Of a stretch of 6,260 nucleotides of DNA, positions 1 to 6,100 are shown one piece after another; the stretch's first letter is position 1; each line of letters starts with the position of its first letter. Source of the DNA: Bacteroides sp. (GTDB taxonomy: Bacteria; Bacteroidota; Bacteroidia; Bacteroidales; Bacteroidaceae). The stretch is taken from assembly GCA_030151845.1 (NCBI GenBank), contig JASLCM010000045.1, positions 1-6,260 on the forward strand. The letters are read 5' to 3'. A model generated the notes under the pieces. The model had not been told where the DNA came from. It was given only the letters and a program-made list of their open reading frames with translations, and did no database searches. Both the position numbers and the translations under genes were made by a program.

Positions 1-2
1 AT

Positions 3-75
3 ACGGGTTTAGCTCAGTCGGTAGAGCACTGGTCTCCAAAACCAGGTGTCGGGAGTTCGAGCCTCTCCTTCCGTG
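3..75 (+). tRNA. trpT: tRNA-Trp (anticodon CCA)
   Basis: This gene decodes UGG as tryptophan. The cloverleaf can be folded by eye. The D stem GCTC/GAGC is at 12-15/24-27 and the anticodon stem CTGGT/ACCAG at 29-33/41-45. The 7-base loop CTCCAAA puts CCA at 36-38. The T stem GGGAG/CTCTC is at 51-55/63-67 around the loop TTCGAGC. The discriminator base is G75, as expected for bacterial tRNA-Trp. The next bases are CA, not CCA, so the tail must be completed by a nucleotidyltransferase, as is usual in Bacteroidota. The acceptor stem (3-9 with 68-74) is odd: five pairs form, including one G-T, but the two inner positions are T/T and T/C mismatches. The gene sits 16 bases before secE on the same strand. 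In many bacteria tRNA-Trp lies between tuf and secE, so tuf is probably just upstream, outside the window, and processing from a shared transcript is likely. Confidence 0.95.
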
Positions 76-91
76 CAAATATTTATACAGG

Positions 92-283
92 ATGAGAAAA
101 ATAGCATCAAAAATCAAAGAGTCCTATGATGAACTTGTTCACAAGGTATCATGGCCAACCTATTCGGAGCTAACCAATAGCGCTGTTGTAGTTTTATGTG
201 CTTCCCTACTTATAGCGTTGGTAGTATTCGTTATGGACTTCAGTTTCCAGAATTTAATGGAACGTCTTATTTATCCAAACTAA
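92..283 (+). CDS. secE: Preprotein translocase subunit SecE (short, single-span form)
   Basis: SecE is the small essential subunit of the SecYEG channel in the cytoplasmic membrane and clamps SecY during protein export. The 63-residue product has the layout of the short bacterial form. An amphipathic, charged N-terminal helix spans about residues 4-17. The conserved hinge motif VSWPTYSEL follows at about 19-27, where SecE proteins characteristically carry W-P-T. One hydrophobic span covers about residues 29-49, and a short tail ends in YPN. E. coli SecE has two extra N-terminal spans that are absent here, as in most bacteria, so the length is normal and not a truncation. The start ATG lies 16 bases after the tRNA discriminator base. 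No Shine-Dalgarno motif is visible in TTTATACAGG before it, which is ordinary for Bacteroidota. nusG follows after 17 bases, the conserved secE-nusG pairing, and the two are almost certainly cotranscribed. Confidence 0.96.
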   Translation: MRKIASKIKESYDELVHKVSWPTYSELTNSAVVVLCASLLIALVVFVMDFSFQNLMERLIYPN

Positions 284-287
284 ACCA

Positions 288-294
288 AGGAAGG
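288..294 (+). promoter_or_regulatory. Shine-Dalgarno-like site of nusG
   Basis: The purine run AGGAAGG ends six bases before the nusG ATG at 301, a spacing suited to pairing with the 16S rRNA 3' end. It is the only start in this window with such a motif; the leaders of secE, rplK, rplA, rplJ, rplL and rpoB have none. Bacteroidota ribosomes generally make little use of this pairing, so whether the site is functional is uncertain. Confidence 0.45.
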
Positions 295-300
295 AATTAA

Positions 301-843
301 ATGTCTGACAATGCAAAAAAATGGTACGTTCTTCGTGCTATTAGTGGAAAAGAATCAAAAATCAAGGAGTATATTGAGGCTGATATGAAGAACAGCTCTT
401 TAGGAGAGTATGTATCACAAGTCTTAATCCCTACTGAAAAAGTTTATCAGGTTCGTAATGGTAAACGTATCGTTAAGGAAAGAAGCTATCTTCCTGGGTA
501 TGTTTTAATCGAAGCTGAACTTGTTGGAGAGGTTGCTCACCAAATTCGTAGCACTCCAAACGTTATTGGTTTCTTAGGTGGTGCAAATAAACCTGTGCCT
601 TTGCGTCAATCAGAAGTTAATCGAATTCTAGGTACTGTAGATGAGTTGCAAGAAAATGCTGATGAAATGAATATCCCATTTGTTGTGGGTGAATCAGTAA
701 AGGTGACTTATGGTCCATTTAGTGGATTTACAGGGATAATAGAAGAGGTGAATAACGAAAAGAAAAAGCTTAAGGTTATGGTTAAAATATTCGGAAGGAA
801 GTCTCCTCTCGAATTGGATTTCTTACATGTTGAGAAAGAGTAA
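301..843 (+). CDS. nusG: Transcription termination/antitermination factor NusG
   Basis: NusG binds the clamp of elongating RNA polymerase, alters pausing and Rho-dependent termination, and can bridge polymerase to ribosomal protein S10. The 180-residue product has the two usual domains. The NGN domain covers about residues 6-112. It opens with KKWYVLRAISGKE and includes the polymerase-contacting stretch RSYLPGYVLIE (61-71) and the segment IRSTPNVIGFLGG (82-94). After a short acidic linker, a C-terminal KOW domain (about 127-180) reads GESVKVTYGPFSGFTGIIEE and ends with the typical FGRKSPLELDFLHVEK. Length and domains match the housekeeping protein. The location between secE and rplK also argues against a specialised paralogue such as UpxY or LoaP, which serve capsule or biosynthetic operons in Bacteroidota. 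The ATG is preceded by a purine-rich AGGAAGG. Its target, RpoB, is encoded downstream in the same cluster. Confidence 0.98.
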   Translation: MSDNAKKWYVLRAISGKESKIKEYIEADMKNSSLGEYVSQVLIPTEKVYQVRNGKRIVKERSYLPGYVLIEAELVGEVAHQIRSTPNVIGFLGGANKPVPLRQSEVNRILGTVDELQENADEMNIPFVVGESVKVTYGPFSGFTGIIEEVNNEKKKLKVMVKIFGRKSPLELDFLHVEKE

Positions 844-862
844 GCTAGGTTACGCTAGTTTG
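841..862 (+). other. Small hairpin at the nusG stop codon
   Basis: The bases AAGCTAG (842-848) can pair with CTAGTTT (855-861) around the loop GTTACG. This gives seven pairs, one of them G-T, and an outer T-G wobble at 841/862 is possible. The structure begins within the nusG stop codon. It has little G+C and no clean T-run follows (GTTATTGAT comes next), so it is not a convincing terminator. It could be a weak attenuator, a processing or stability element, or chance. Confidence 0.3.
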
Positions 863-901
863 TTATTGATGCTGATTGTTTATAATAAAAATTATTGAAA
901 A

Positions 902-1345
902 ATGGCTAAAGAAGTTGCTGGACTAATCAAATTACAGATTAAAGGAGGAGCGGCAAATCCATCACCTCCCGTTGGCCCTGCATTAGGTGCTAAAGGGATT
1001 AATATTATGGAGTTCTGCAAGCAATTCAATGCCAGGACCCAGGATAAAGCAGGAAAGGTATTACCAGTAATAATTACTTATTACTCTGATAAATCTTTCG
1101 ATTTTATCGTTAAGACTCCACCCGTTGCTATTCAATTACTTGAACATGCTAAGGTTAAAAGTGGATCTGCAGAGCCTAACCGTAAACGTGCAGCTGAGCT
1201 GACATGGGAGCAGGTAGAGGTTATTGCAAAAGATAAAATGGTTGACTTAAATTGTTTTACCGTGGATTCTGCTATGAGAATGGTTGCTGGAACTGCCAGA
1301 AGTATGGGTATTGCTATTAAAGGTGAATTCCCACTAAATAATTAA
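902..1345 (+). CDS. rplK: 50S ribosomal protein L11
   Basis: L11 binds the GTPase-associated region of 23S rRNA at the base of the L7/L12 stalk. It takes part in factor-dependent GTP hydrolysis and in RelA activation during amino-acid starvation. The 147-residue product has the N-terminal domain (about 1-72) with the proline-containing helix region ANPSPPVGPALGAKGINIMEF, the site targeted by thiopeptide antibiotics in other bacteria. The short linker TPPVAIQL follows at about 72-79. The C-terminal rRNA-binding domain (about 80-147) contains KDKMVDLN and the signature end AGTARSMGI. Length is normal for the family. The ATG is preceded by the A-rich ATTATTGAAAA and no Shine-Dalgarno motif. A 58-base spacer separates it from nusG, the largest gap before the rplL-rpoB spacer. 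In E. coli a promoter lies at this junction, but I see no convincing Bacteroidota-type promoter here. rplA follows after 13 bases. Confidence 0.98.
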   Translation: MAKEVAGLIKLQIKGGAANPSPPVGPALGAKGINIMEFCKQFNARTQDKAGKVLPVIITYYSDKSFDFIVKTPPVAIQLLEHAKVKSGSAEPNRKRAAELTWEQVEVIAKDKMVDLNCFTVDSAMRMVAGTARSMGIAIKGEFPLNN

Positions 1346-1358
1346 AACTTCAATTGTA

Positions 1359-2066
1359 ATGAGTAAACTGACAAAAAATCAAAAGTTAGCTGAAGAAAAG
1401 ATTGAAGCAGGGAAAGCATACTCGCTAAAGGAGGCTGCGGCTTTAGTAAAAGAAATTACTTTTACAAAGTTTGACTCTTCAGTTGATCTTGATATACGTT
1501 TAGGTGTTGATCCACGTAAAGCTGATCAAATGGTGAGAGGTGTGGTATCATTACCTCACGGTACTGGTAAAGAAGTTCGAGTTCTTGTTCTTTGTACACC
1601 TGATGCGGAAGCTGCTGCAAAAGAAGCTGGTGCTGACTACGTTGGTCTTGATGAATATATCGATAAGATCAAAGGTGGATGGACTGATATTGATGTAATT
1701 ATCACTATGCCATCCGTTATGGGTAAAATTGGACCATTGGGTAGAGTCCTTGGACCAAGAGGCTTAATGCCTAACCCTAAGAGTGGTACTGTGACAATGG
1801 ATGTTGCGCAAGCTGTTAAAGAAGTGAAACAAGGTAAGATTGATTTCAAAGTCGATAAGAGTGGAATCGTTCATACTTCAATTGGTAAAGCTTCATTTAC
1901 TGCTGAGCAGATCCGTGATAATGCGAAAGAGTTTATTTCAACTATCGTTAAGTTGAAACCTGCTTCTGCTAAAGGGACATATATTAAGAGTATTTATCTT
2001 TCTAGTACAATGAGTAAGGGGATTAAAATTGACCCTAAATCAGTTGTGGAAATTGAAAAAAAATAA
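1359..2066 (+). CDS. rplA: 50S ribosomal protein L1
   Basis: L1 binds helices 76-78 of 23S rRNA and forms the mobile stalk that helps move deacylated tRNA out of the E site. In several bacteria it also represses its own operon by binding the mRNA. The 235-residue product has the expected two-domain plan. Domain I is made of the N- and C-terminal parts (about 1-67 and 160-235). Domain II is the inserted middle (about 68-159). The family signature region GKIGPLGRVLGPRGLMPNP lies at about 122-140, and the rRNA-contacting segments FTKFDSSVDLDIRLGVDPRK (about 35-54) and DKSGIVHTSIGKASF (166-180) are present. Length is normal. The gene starts 13 bases after rplK with no Shine-Dalgarno motif in AACTTCAATTGTA. 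It ends only 3 bases before rplJ, so translation of the two is probably coupled. A mimic of the L1 rRNA site in the mRNA could not be identified by eye. Confidence 0.98.
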   Translation: MSKLTKNQKLAEEKIEAGKAYSLKEAAALVKEITFTKFDSSVDLDIRLGVDPRKADQMVRGVVSLPHGTGKEVRVLVLCTPDAEAAAKEAGADYVGLDEYIDKIKGGWTDIDVIITMPSVMGKIGPLGRVLGPRGLMPNPKSGTVTMDVAQAVKEVKQGKIDFKVDKSGIVHTSIGKASFTAEQIRDNAKEFISTIVKLKPASAKGTYIKSIYLSSTMSKGIKIDPKSVVEIEKK

Positions 2067-2069
2067 GAC

Positions 2070-2585
2070 ATGAGAAAGGAAGATAAAAACAAAATTATAG
2101 GCCTTATAGCTGATCAGCTAAATGAATACAAAAACTTTTACTTAGTGGATACTGCTGCTATGGATTCTGTAGCTACTAGTCAACTAAGAAGAGCTTGTTT
2201 CAATGCTGATATCAAGCTGATGGTGGTGAAAAACTCTTTGCTTAAAAAAGCATTAGAAACTCTAGAGGGAGATTATTCTCCTCTATTTGAAACCCTTAAA
2301 GGTACAACAGCGTTGATGTGTTGCGATACAGCAAATGCACCCGCAAAACTAATCAAGAAGGTTGCTAAAAACGGAATTCCTGGTTTGAAAGCTGCTTATG
2401 CAGAAGAAGGATTCTATGTAGGAGCCGAACATCTTGAAGCACTTGTATCTATTAAGAGCAAAGAAGAGGTTATTGCAGAAATTGTTGCATTGCTACAATC
2501 ACCTGCGAAGAATGTTATCTCAGCTCTTCAATCTGGTGGAAACACCATTCACGGAGTATTACAGACTCTTGCTGATAAAGAATAA
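2070..2585 (+). CDS. rplJ: 50S ribosomal protein L10
   Basis: L10 anchors the L7/L12 dimers to 23S rRNA next to L11 and so forms the base of the factor-binding stalk. The 171-residue product opens with a helix (MRKEDKNKIIGLIADQL) and continues with the family core: YLVDTAAMDSVATSQLRR (24-41), KLMVVKNSLLKKAL (49-62) and LKGTTALM (76-83). The C-terminal helix runs from about residue 127 to the end, with SPAKNVISALQ at 144-154. This is the L7/L12 docking segment. A single proline, P145, interrupts it and its length suggests two or three dimer sites; the number is an inference. Length is in the normal range. The ATG comes three bases after the rplA stop, in the run AAAAAAATAAGAC, with no ribosome-binding motif. 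Translation is therefore probably coupled to rplA. This tight packing leaves no room for the L10 leader RNA that controls rplJ-rplL in many bacteria. Confidence 0.97.
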   Translation: MRKEDKNKIIGLIADQLNEYKNFYLVDTAAMDSVATSQLRRACFNADIKLMVVKNSLLKKALETLEGDYSPLFETLKGTTALMCCDTANAPAKLIKKVAKNGIPGLKAAYAEEGFYVGAEHLEALVSIKSKEEVIAEIVALLQSPAKNVISALQSGGNTIHGVLQTLADKE

Positions 2586-2630
2586 TTATATCCAATTTAA
2601 GTAAAAAATAAACATTAAAACTATACAAAA
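2586..2630 (+). promoter_or_regulatory. A-rich unstructured leader of rplL
   Basis: The 45 bases between rplJ and rplL are nearly free of G and very rich in A, ending AAAACTATACAAAA directly before the ATG. There is no Shine-Dalgarno motif and no hairpin that I can see. In Bacteroidota, A-rich, open leaders are associated with efficient initiation. L7/L12 is needed in four or more copies per ribosome, against one for its neighbours, so this leader is a reasonable candidate for an initiation enhancer. The role is inferred. Confidence 0.45.
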
Positions 2631-3002
2631 ATGGCAGATTTGAAAGCGATTGCAGAAGAACTAGTTAACTTAACAGTGAAAGAAGTTAACGAACTTGCAA
2701 CTATCTTAAAAGAAGAATACGGCATCGAACCAGCAGCAGCAGCTGTTGCAGTAGCAGCAGGTCCTGCAGAAGGTGGTGCAGCTGAAGAAAAAAGTGAATT
2801 CGACGTTGTGTTGAAGTCAGCTGGTGCAGCTAAATTACAAGTAGTAAAAGCTGTTAAAACAGCTTGTGGTATCGGTCTAAAAGATGCTAAAGATTTAGTT
2901 GACGCAGCACCTAGCGTATTGAAAGAAGGTTTAGCTAAAGACGAAGCAGAAGCACTTAAAAAAGAATTAGAAGAAGCTGGAGCTGAAGTTGAACTTAAAT
3001 AA
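2631..3002 (+). CDS. rplL: 50S ribosomal protein L7/L12
   Basis: L7/L12 forms dimers that hang from L10 and recruit the translational GTPases EF-Tu, EF-G, IF2 and RF3 to the ribosome. The 123-residue product shows the full three-part plan. The N-terminal dimerisation and L10-binding helices span about 1-33 (start MADLKAIAEELVNLTVKEVN). A flexible Ala/Gly-rich hinge spans about 34-52 (PAAAAVAVAAGPAEGGAAEE). The globular C-terminal domain spans about 55-123 with the conserved KLQVVKAVK (68-76), GIGLKDAKDLVD (80-91) and the end EEAGAEVELK. Length is typical. The hinge is written largely with GCA codons, giving a short CAG-like repeat. The gene is preceded by a 45-base A-rich leader and followed one base after its normal spacing by hairpins, so many transcripts probably end here. 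This fits the need for more L7/L12 than RpoB. Confidence 0.98.
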   Translation: MADLKAIAEELVNLTVKEVNELATILKEEYGIEPAAAAVAVAAGPAEGGAAEEKSEFDVVLKSAGAAKLQVVKAVKTACGIGLKDAKDLVDAAPSVLKEGLAKDEAEALKKELEEAGAEVELK

Positions 3003-3024
3003 ATTAACCTGAATATCAGGTAAT
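3003..3024 (+). other. Small hairpin just after the rplL stop
   Basis: CCTGA (3008-3012) pairs with TCAGG (3016-3020) around a 3-base ATA loop. The stem extends past a bulged A3007 by ATTA (3003-3006) pairing with TAAT (3021-3024), giving nine pairs. It begins at the first base after the rplL stop codon. No T-run follows, so it is not a terminator by itself. It may protect the rplL 3' end, or act together with the larger hairpin starting two bases later. Confidence 0.5.
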
Positions 3025-3026
3025 TC

Positions 3027-3066
3027 GGTTAAGAACCCTTATATTAAAAGGGTTCTTAACCTTTTT
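3027..3066 (+). terminator. Intrinsic terminator/attenuator between rplL and rpoB
   Basis: GGTTAAGAACCCTT (3027-3040) is perfectly complementary to AAGGGTTCTTAACC (3048-3061), a 14-bp stem around the 7-base loop ATATTAA. It is followed at once by TTTTT (3062-3066) and then G. This is the classic form of a Rho-independent terminator, although the stem is only moderately G+C-rich and the T-run is short. It lies between two genes of one conserved cluster, so partial read-through is needed unless rpoB has its own promoter. In E. coli an attenuator lies at the same junction and lets only a minority of transcripts continue into rpoBC; the same role here is inferred from position and structure. Confidence 0.85.
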
Positions 3067-3107
3067 GTGTATATATTTAATATTAAGTTCTACAAAATCA
3101 CTAATAG
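3067..3107 (+). other. Leader between the terminator and rpoB
   Basis: These 41 A+T-rich bases carry the rpoB translation-initiation region. There is no Shine-Dalgarno motif before the ATG. The triplet TAG at 3105-3107 directly precedes the start in the same frame, which fixes the rpoB start. A Bacteroidota promoter (TTTG and TAnnTTTG) is not convincingly present: the TTTG at 3064-3067 lies too close to the weak TAAGTTCT at 3084-3091. Confidence 0.4.
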
Positions 3108-6100
3108 ATGTCTTCAACCACTGTAAATCAAAGAGTTAATTTTGCTTCCATAAAAAATCCACTTCAATATCCGGATTTCTTAGAAGTGCAATTGAAGTCA
3201 TTCAAAGACTTTTTACAACTTGATACACCTCCAGAAAAGCGTAAGAAAGAGGGGCTGTATAAAGTTTTTGCTGAAAACTTTCCTATTGCTGACACTAGGA
3301 ACAATTTCGTACTTGAGTTTTTAGATTACTATATAGATCCACCTAGATACTCTATTGAGGAGTGTATAGATCGTGGCCTAACTTATAGTGTACCCCTAAA
3401 GGCTAAGTTAAAATTGTACTGTACGGATCCAGATCATGAGGATTTCGACACTGTTATTCAAGATGTATTCTTAGGTCCTATTCCTTATATGACTGATAAG
3501 GCTACATTTGTTATAAATGGTGCTGAGCGTGTCATTGTATCACAACTTCATAGATCGCCAGGGGTGTTTTTTGGACAGAGTGTTCATGCCAACGGTACAA
3601 AGCTATATTCAGCAAGAATTATTCCTTTTAAGGGATCTTGGATTGAATTCGCTACCGATATTCATAACGTAATGTATGCCTATATCGACAGAAAGAAAAA
3701 ACTTCCTGTTACTACATTACTTCGTGCAATTGGCTTTGAAACCGATAAAGATATTCTTGAAATCTTTAACCTCGCAGAAGAGGTAAAGGTGACCAAGACT
3801 AACCTTAAGAAAGTTGTAGGAAGAAAACTTGCTGCACGTGTGCTTAAGACTTGGATTGAGGATTTCGTAGACGAAGATACTGGAGAAGTTGTATCTATCG
3901 AACGTAACGAGGTTATTATTGACCGCGAAACAATCATAGAGAAAGAGCATTTGGACGAGATTTATGAATCTGGTGCATCTCATATTCTTTTGCATAAAGA
4001 AGAGGTGAATCAGTCCGACTTCTCCATCATCTACAACACACTTCAAAAAGACCCAAGTAACTCAGAGAAAGAGGCTGTTCTCTATATATATAGACAACTT
4101 CGTAATGCTGATCCTGCAGATGACGCTTCAGCTCGTGAAGTTATAAACAACCTGTTCTTCTCGGAAAAGAGGTACGATCTGGGTGAGGTAGGTAGATATA
4201 GAATTAATAAGAAGCTTAACCTATCTACAGACATGGATGTTAAGGTTCTTACTAAAGAAGATATTATAGAAATCATCAAATATCTTATTGAGTTAATCAA
4301 CTCTAAGACAATTGTTGATGATATAGACCACTTGAGTAATAGACGTGTTAGAACTGTTGGTGAACAACTCTCTAATCAATTTGCTATCGGTTTAGCGAGA
4401 ATGTCTAGAACAATTCGTGAGCGAATGAATGTTCGTGATAATGAAGTGTTTACTCCTGTTGATCTGATTAATGCTAAAACAATCTCTTCAGTTATCAACT
4501 CTTTCTTTGGGACTAATGCTTTGTCTCAATTTATGGACCAGACCAACCCCTTGGCTGAAATTACCCATAAAAGACGTATGTCTGCATTAGGACCAGGAGG
4601 ACTCTCTCGTGAAAGAGCTGGATTCGAGGTTCGTGACGTGCATTATACACACTACGGACGTTTATGTCCAATTGAAACTCCTGAAGGACCAAACATTGGT
4701 TTGATCTCTTCTCTTTGTGTATATGCTAAAATTAATGACCTTGGTTTTATTGAAACTCCTTACCGTAAGGTTGAAAATGGGAAAGTGGATATTACTGAAA
4801 ATGGAGTTGTTTATTTAACAGCTGAAGAGGAAGAAGATAAAATAATTGCTCAAGGTAATGCTCCTCTTGATGATGAAGGAAACTTTGAACGCTCAAGAGT
4901 TAAAGCAAGACTAGAGGCAGACTATCCTGTCGTTGAACCCGCTGAGGTTAACTTGATGGATGTTGCCCCTCAACAGATAGCATCTATAGCGGCATCACTT
5001 ATTCCATTCCTAGAGAATGATGATGCGAACCGTGCACTGATGGGGTCGAACATGATGCGTCAGGCTGTTCCGCTTATTCGTCCAGAGGCTCCTATCGTAG
5101 GAACTGGAGTTGAGCGTCAGTTAGTAACCGACTCTCGTACGCAAATTACTGCAGAGGGTGAAGGGGTTGTTGCTTTTGTTGATGCAACAACAATAAAGAT
5201 TCTTTACGACAGAACAGATGAAGAAGATTTTGTAAGCTTTGAACCTGCGCTGAAGGAGTATCATATTCCTAAGTACCGCAAGACGAATCAAAGCATGACA
5301 ATAGACCTTCGTCCAATTTGTACCAAAGGTGAACGTGTAACTAAAGGTCAAATTTTAACGGAGGGTTACTCTACTGAGAACGGAGAATTAGCATTGGGTA
5401 AGAACCTAGTTGTGGCCTATATGCCTTGGCAAGGTTATAACTATGAGGATGCTATCGTTTTAAGTGAGCGTGTTGTCCGTGAAGACTTATTAACTTCTGT
5501 CCATGTTGAAGAGTACTCTCTTGAGGTAAGAGAAACAAAGCGTGGTATGGAAGAGTTAACTTCGGATATCCCTAATGTGAGTGAAGAGGCAACTAAAGAC
5601 TTAGATGAGAACGGAATTGTTCGAATTGGTGCTCGTATTCAGCCAGGTGATATTATGATTGGTAAGATTACCCCAAAAGGTGAATCAGACCCATCTCCTG
5701 AAGAGAAACTGCTTCGCGCTATTTTTGGAGATAAAGCTGGAGATGTTAAAGATGCATCTTTGAAGGCCTCTCCTTCACTAAGTGGAGTTGTTATTGATAA
5801 AAGATTATTCTCACGTGTTGTTAAGTCTAGAGATCAGAAGAAGGCAGACAAAGCCTTACTTCCAAAGATTGATGAAGAGTTTGACAATGAAGTAGCTGAG
5901 CTAAGAAAGCTATTGATAAACAAACTACTTGTGTTAACTGAAGGTAAAGAGTCTTTAGGTGTTAAAGACTACTTAGGTGCTGATGTTATCTCTAAGGGAG
6001 CTCGCTTCCATCCGTCTGATTTCTCTACATTAGACTTTACTGCTGTTCAACTGAGTGGTTGGACTGAAGATGAGAAAACAAATAATATGATTCGTACGCT

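Noticed and set aside
92..283. secE as a truncated gene, since it is half the E. coli length
   Set aside because: The single-span form of about 60-65 residues is the usual bacterial SecE and contains the conserved hinge motif and membrane span.
860..886. Sigma70-like promoter before rplK (TTGTTA at 860-865, TATAAT at 881-886)
   Set aside because: The spacing is only 15 bases, and the Bacteroidota primary sigma factor prefers TTTG and TAnnTTTG. No matching pair is present, and A/T-rich spacers produce TATAAT by chance.
1637..1849. Antisense open frame of 70 codons opposite rplA
   Set aside because: It lies wholly within the conserved L1 coding sequence, has no recognisable domain or leader, and is explained by the codon pattern of the sense strand.
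3064..3091. Bacteroidota promoter for rpoB (TTTG at 3064-3067, TAAGTTCT at 3084-3091)
   Set aside because: The downstream element matches only four of six informative positions and the spacing of 16 bases is too short. The TTTG is also part of the terminator tail.
3680..4300. Three antisense open frames opposite rpoB (3680-3937, 3717-4046, 4082-4300)
   Set aside because: They overlap one another in different frames opposite a certain gene, are Ser/Leu/Ile-rich without family motifs, and look like complement-strand shadows.
5121..5351. Antisense open frame of 76 codons opposite rpoB
   Set aside because: It lies opposite a conserved RpoB segment and has no recognisable motif or initiation signal.
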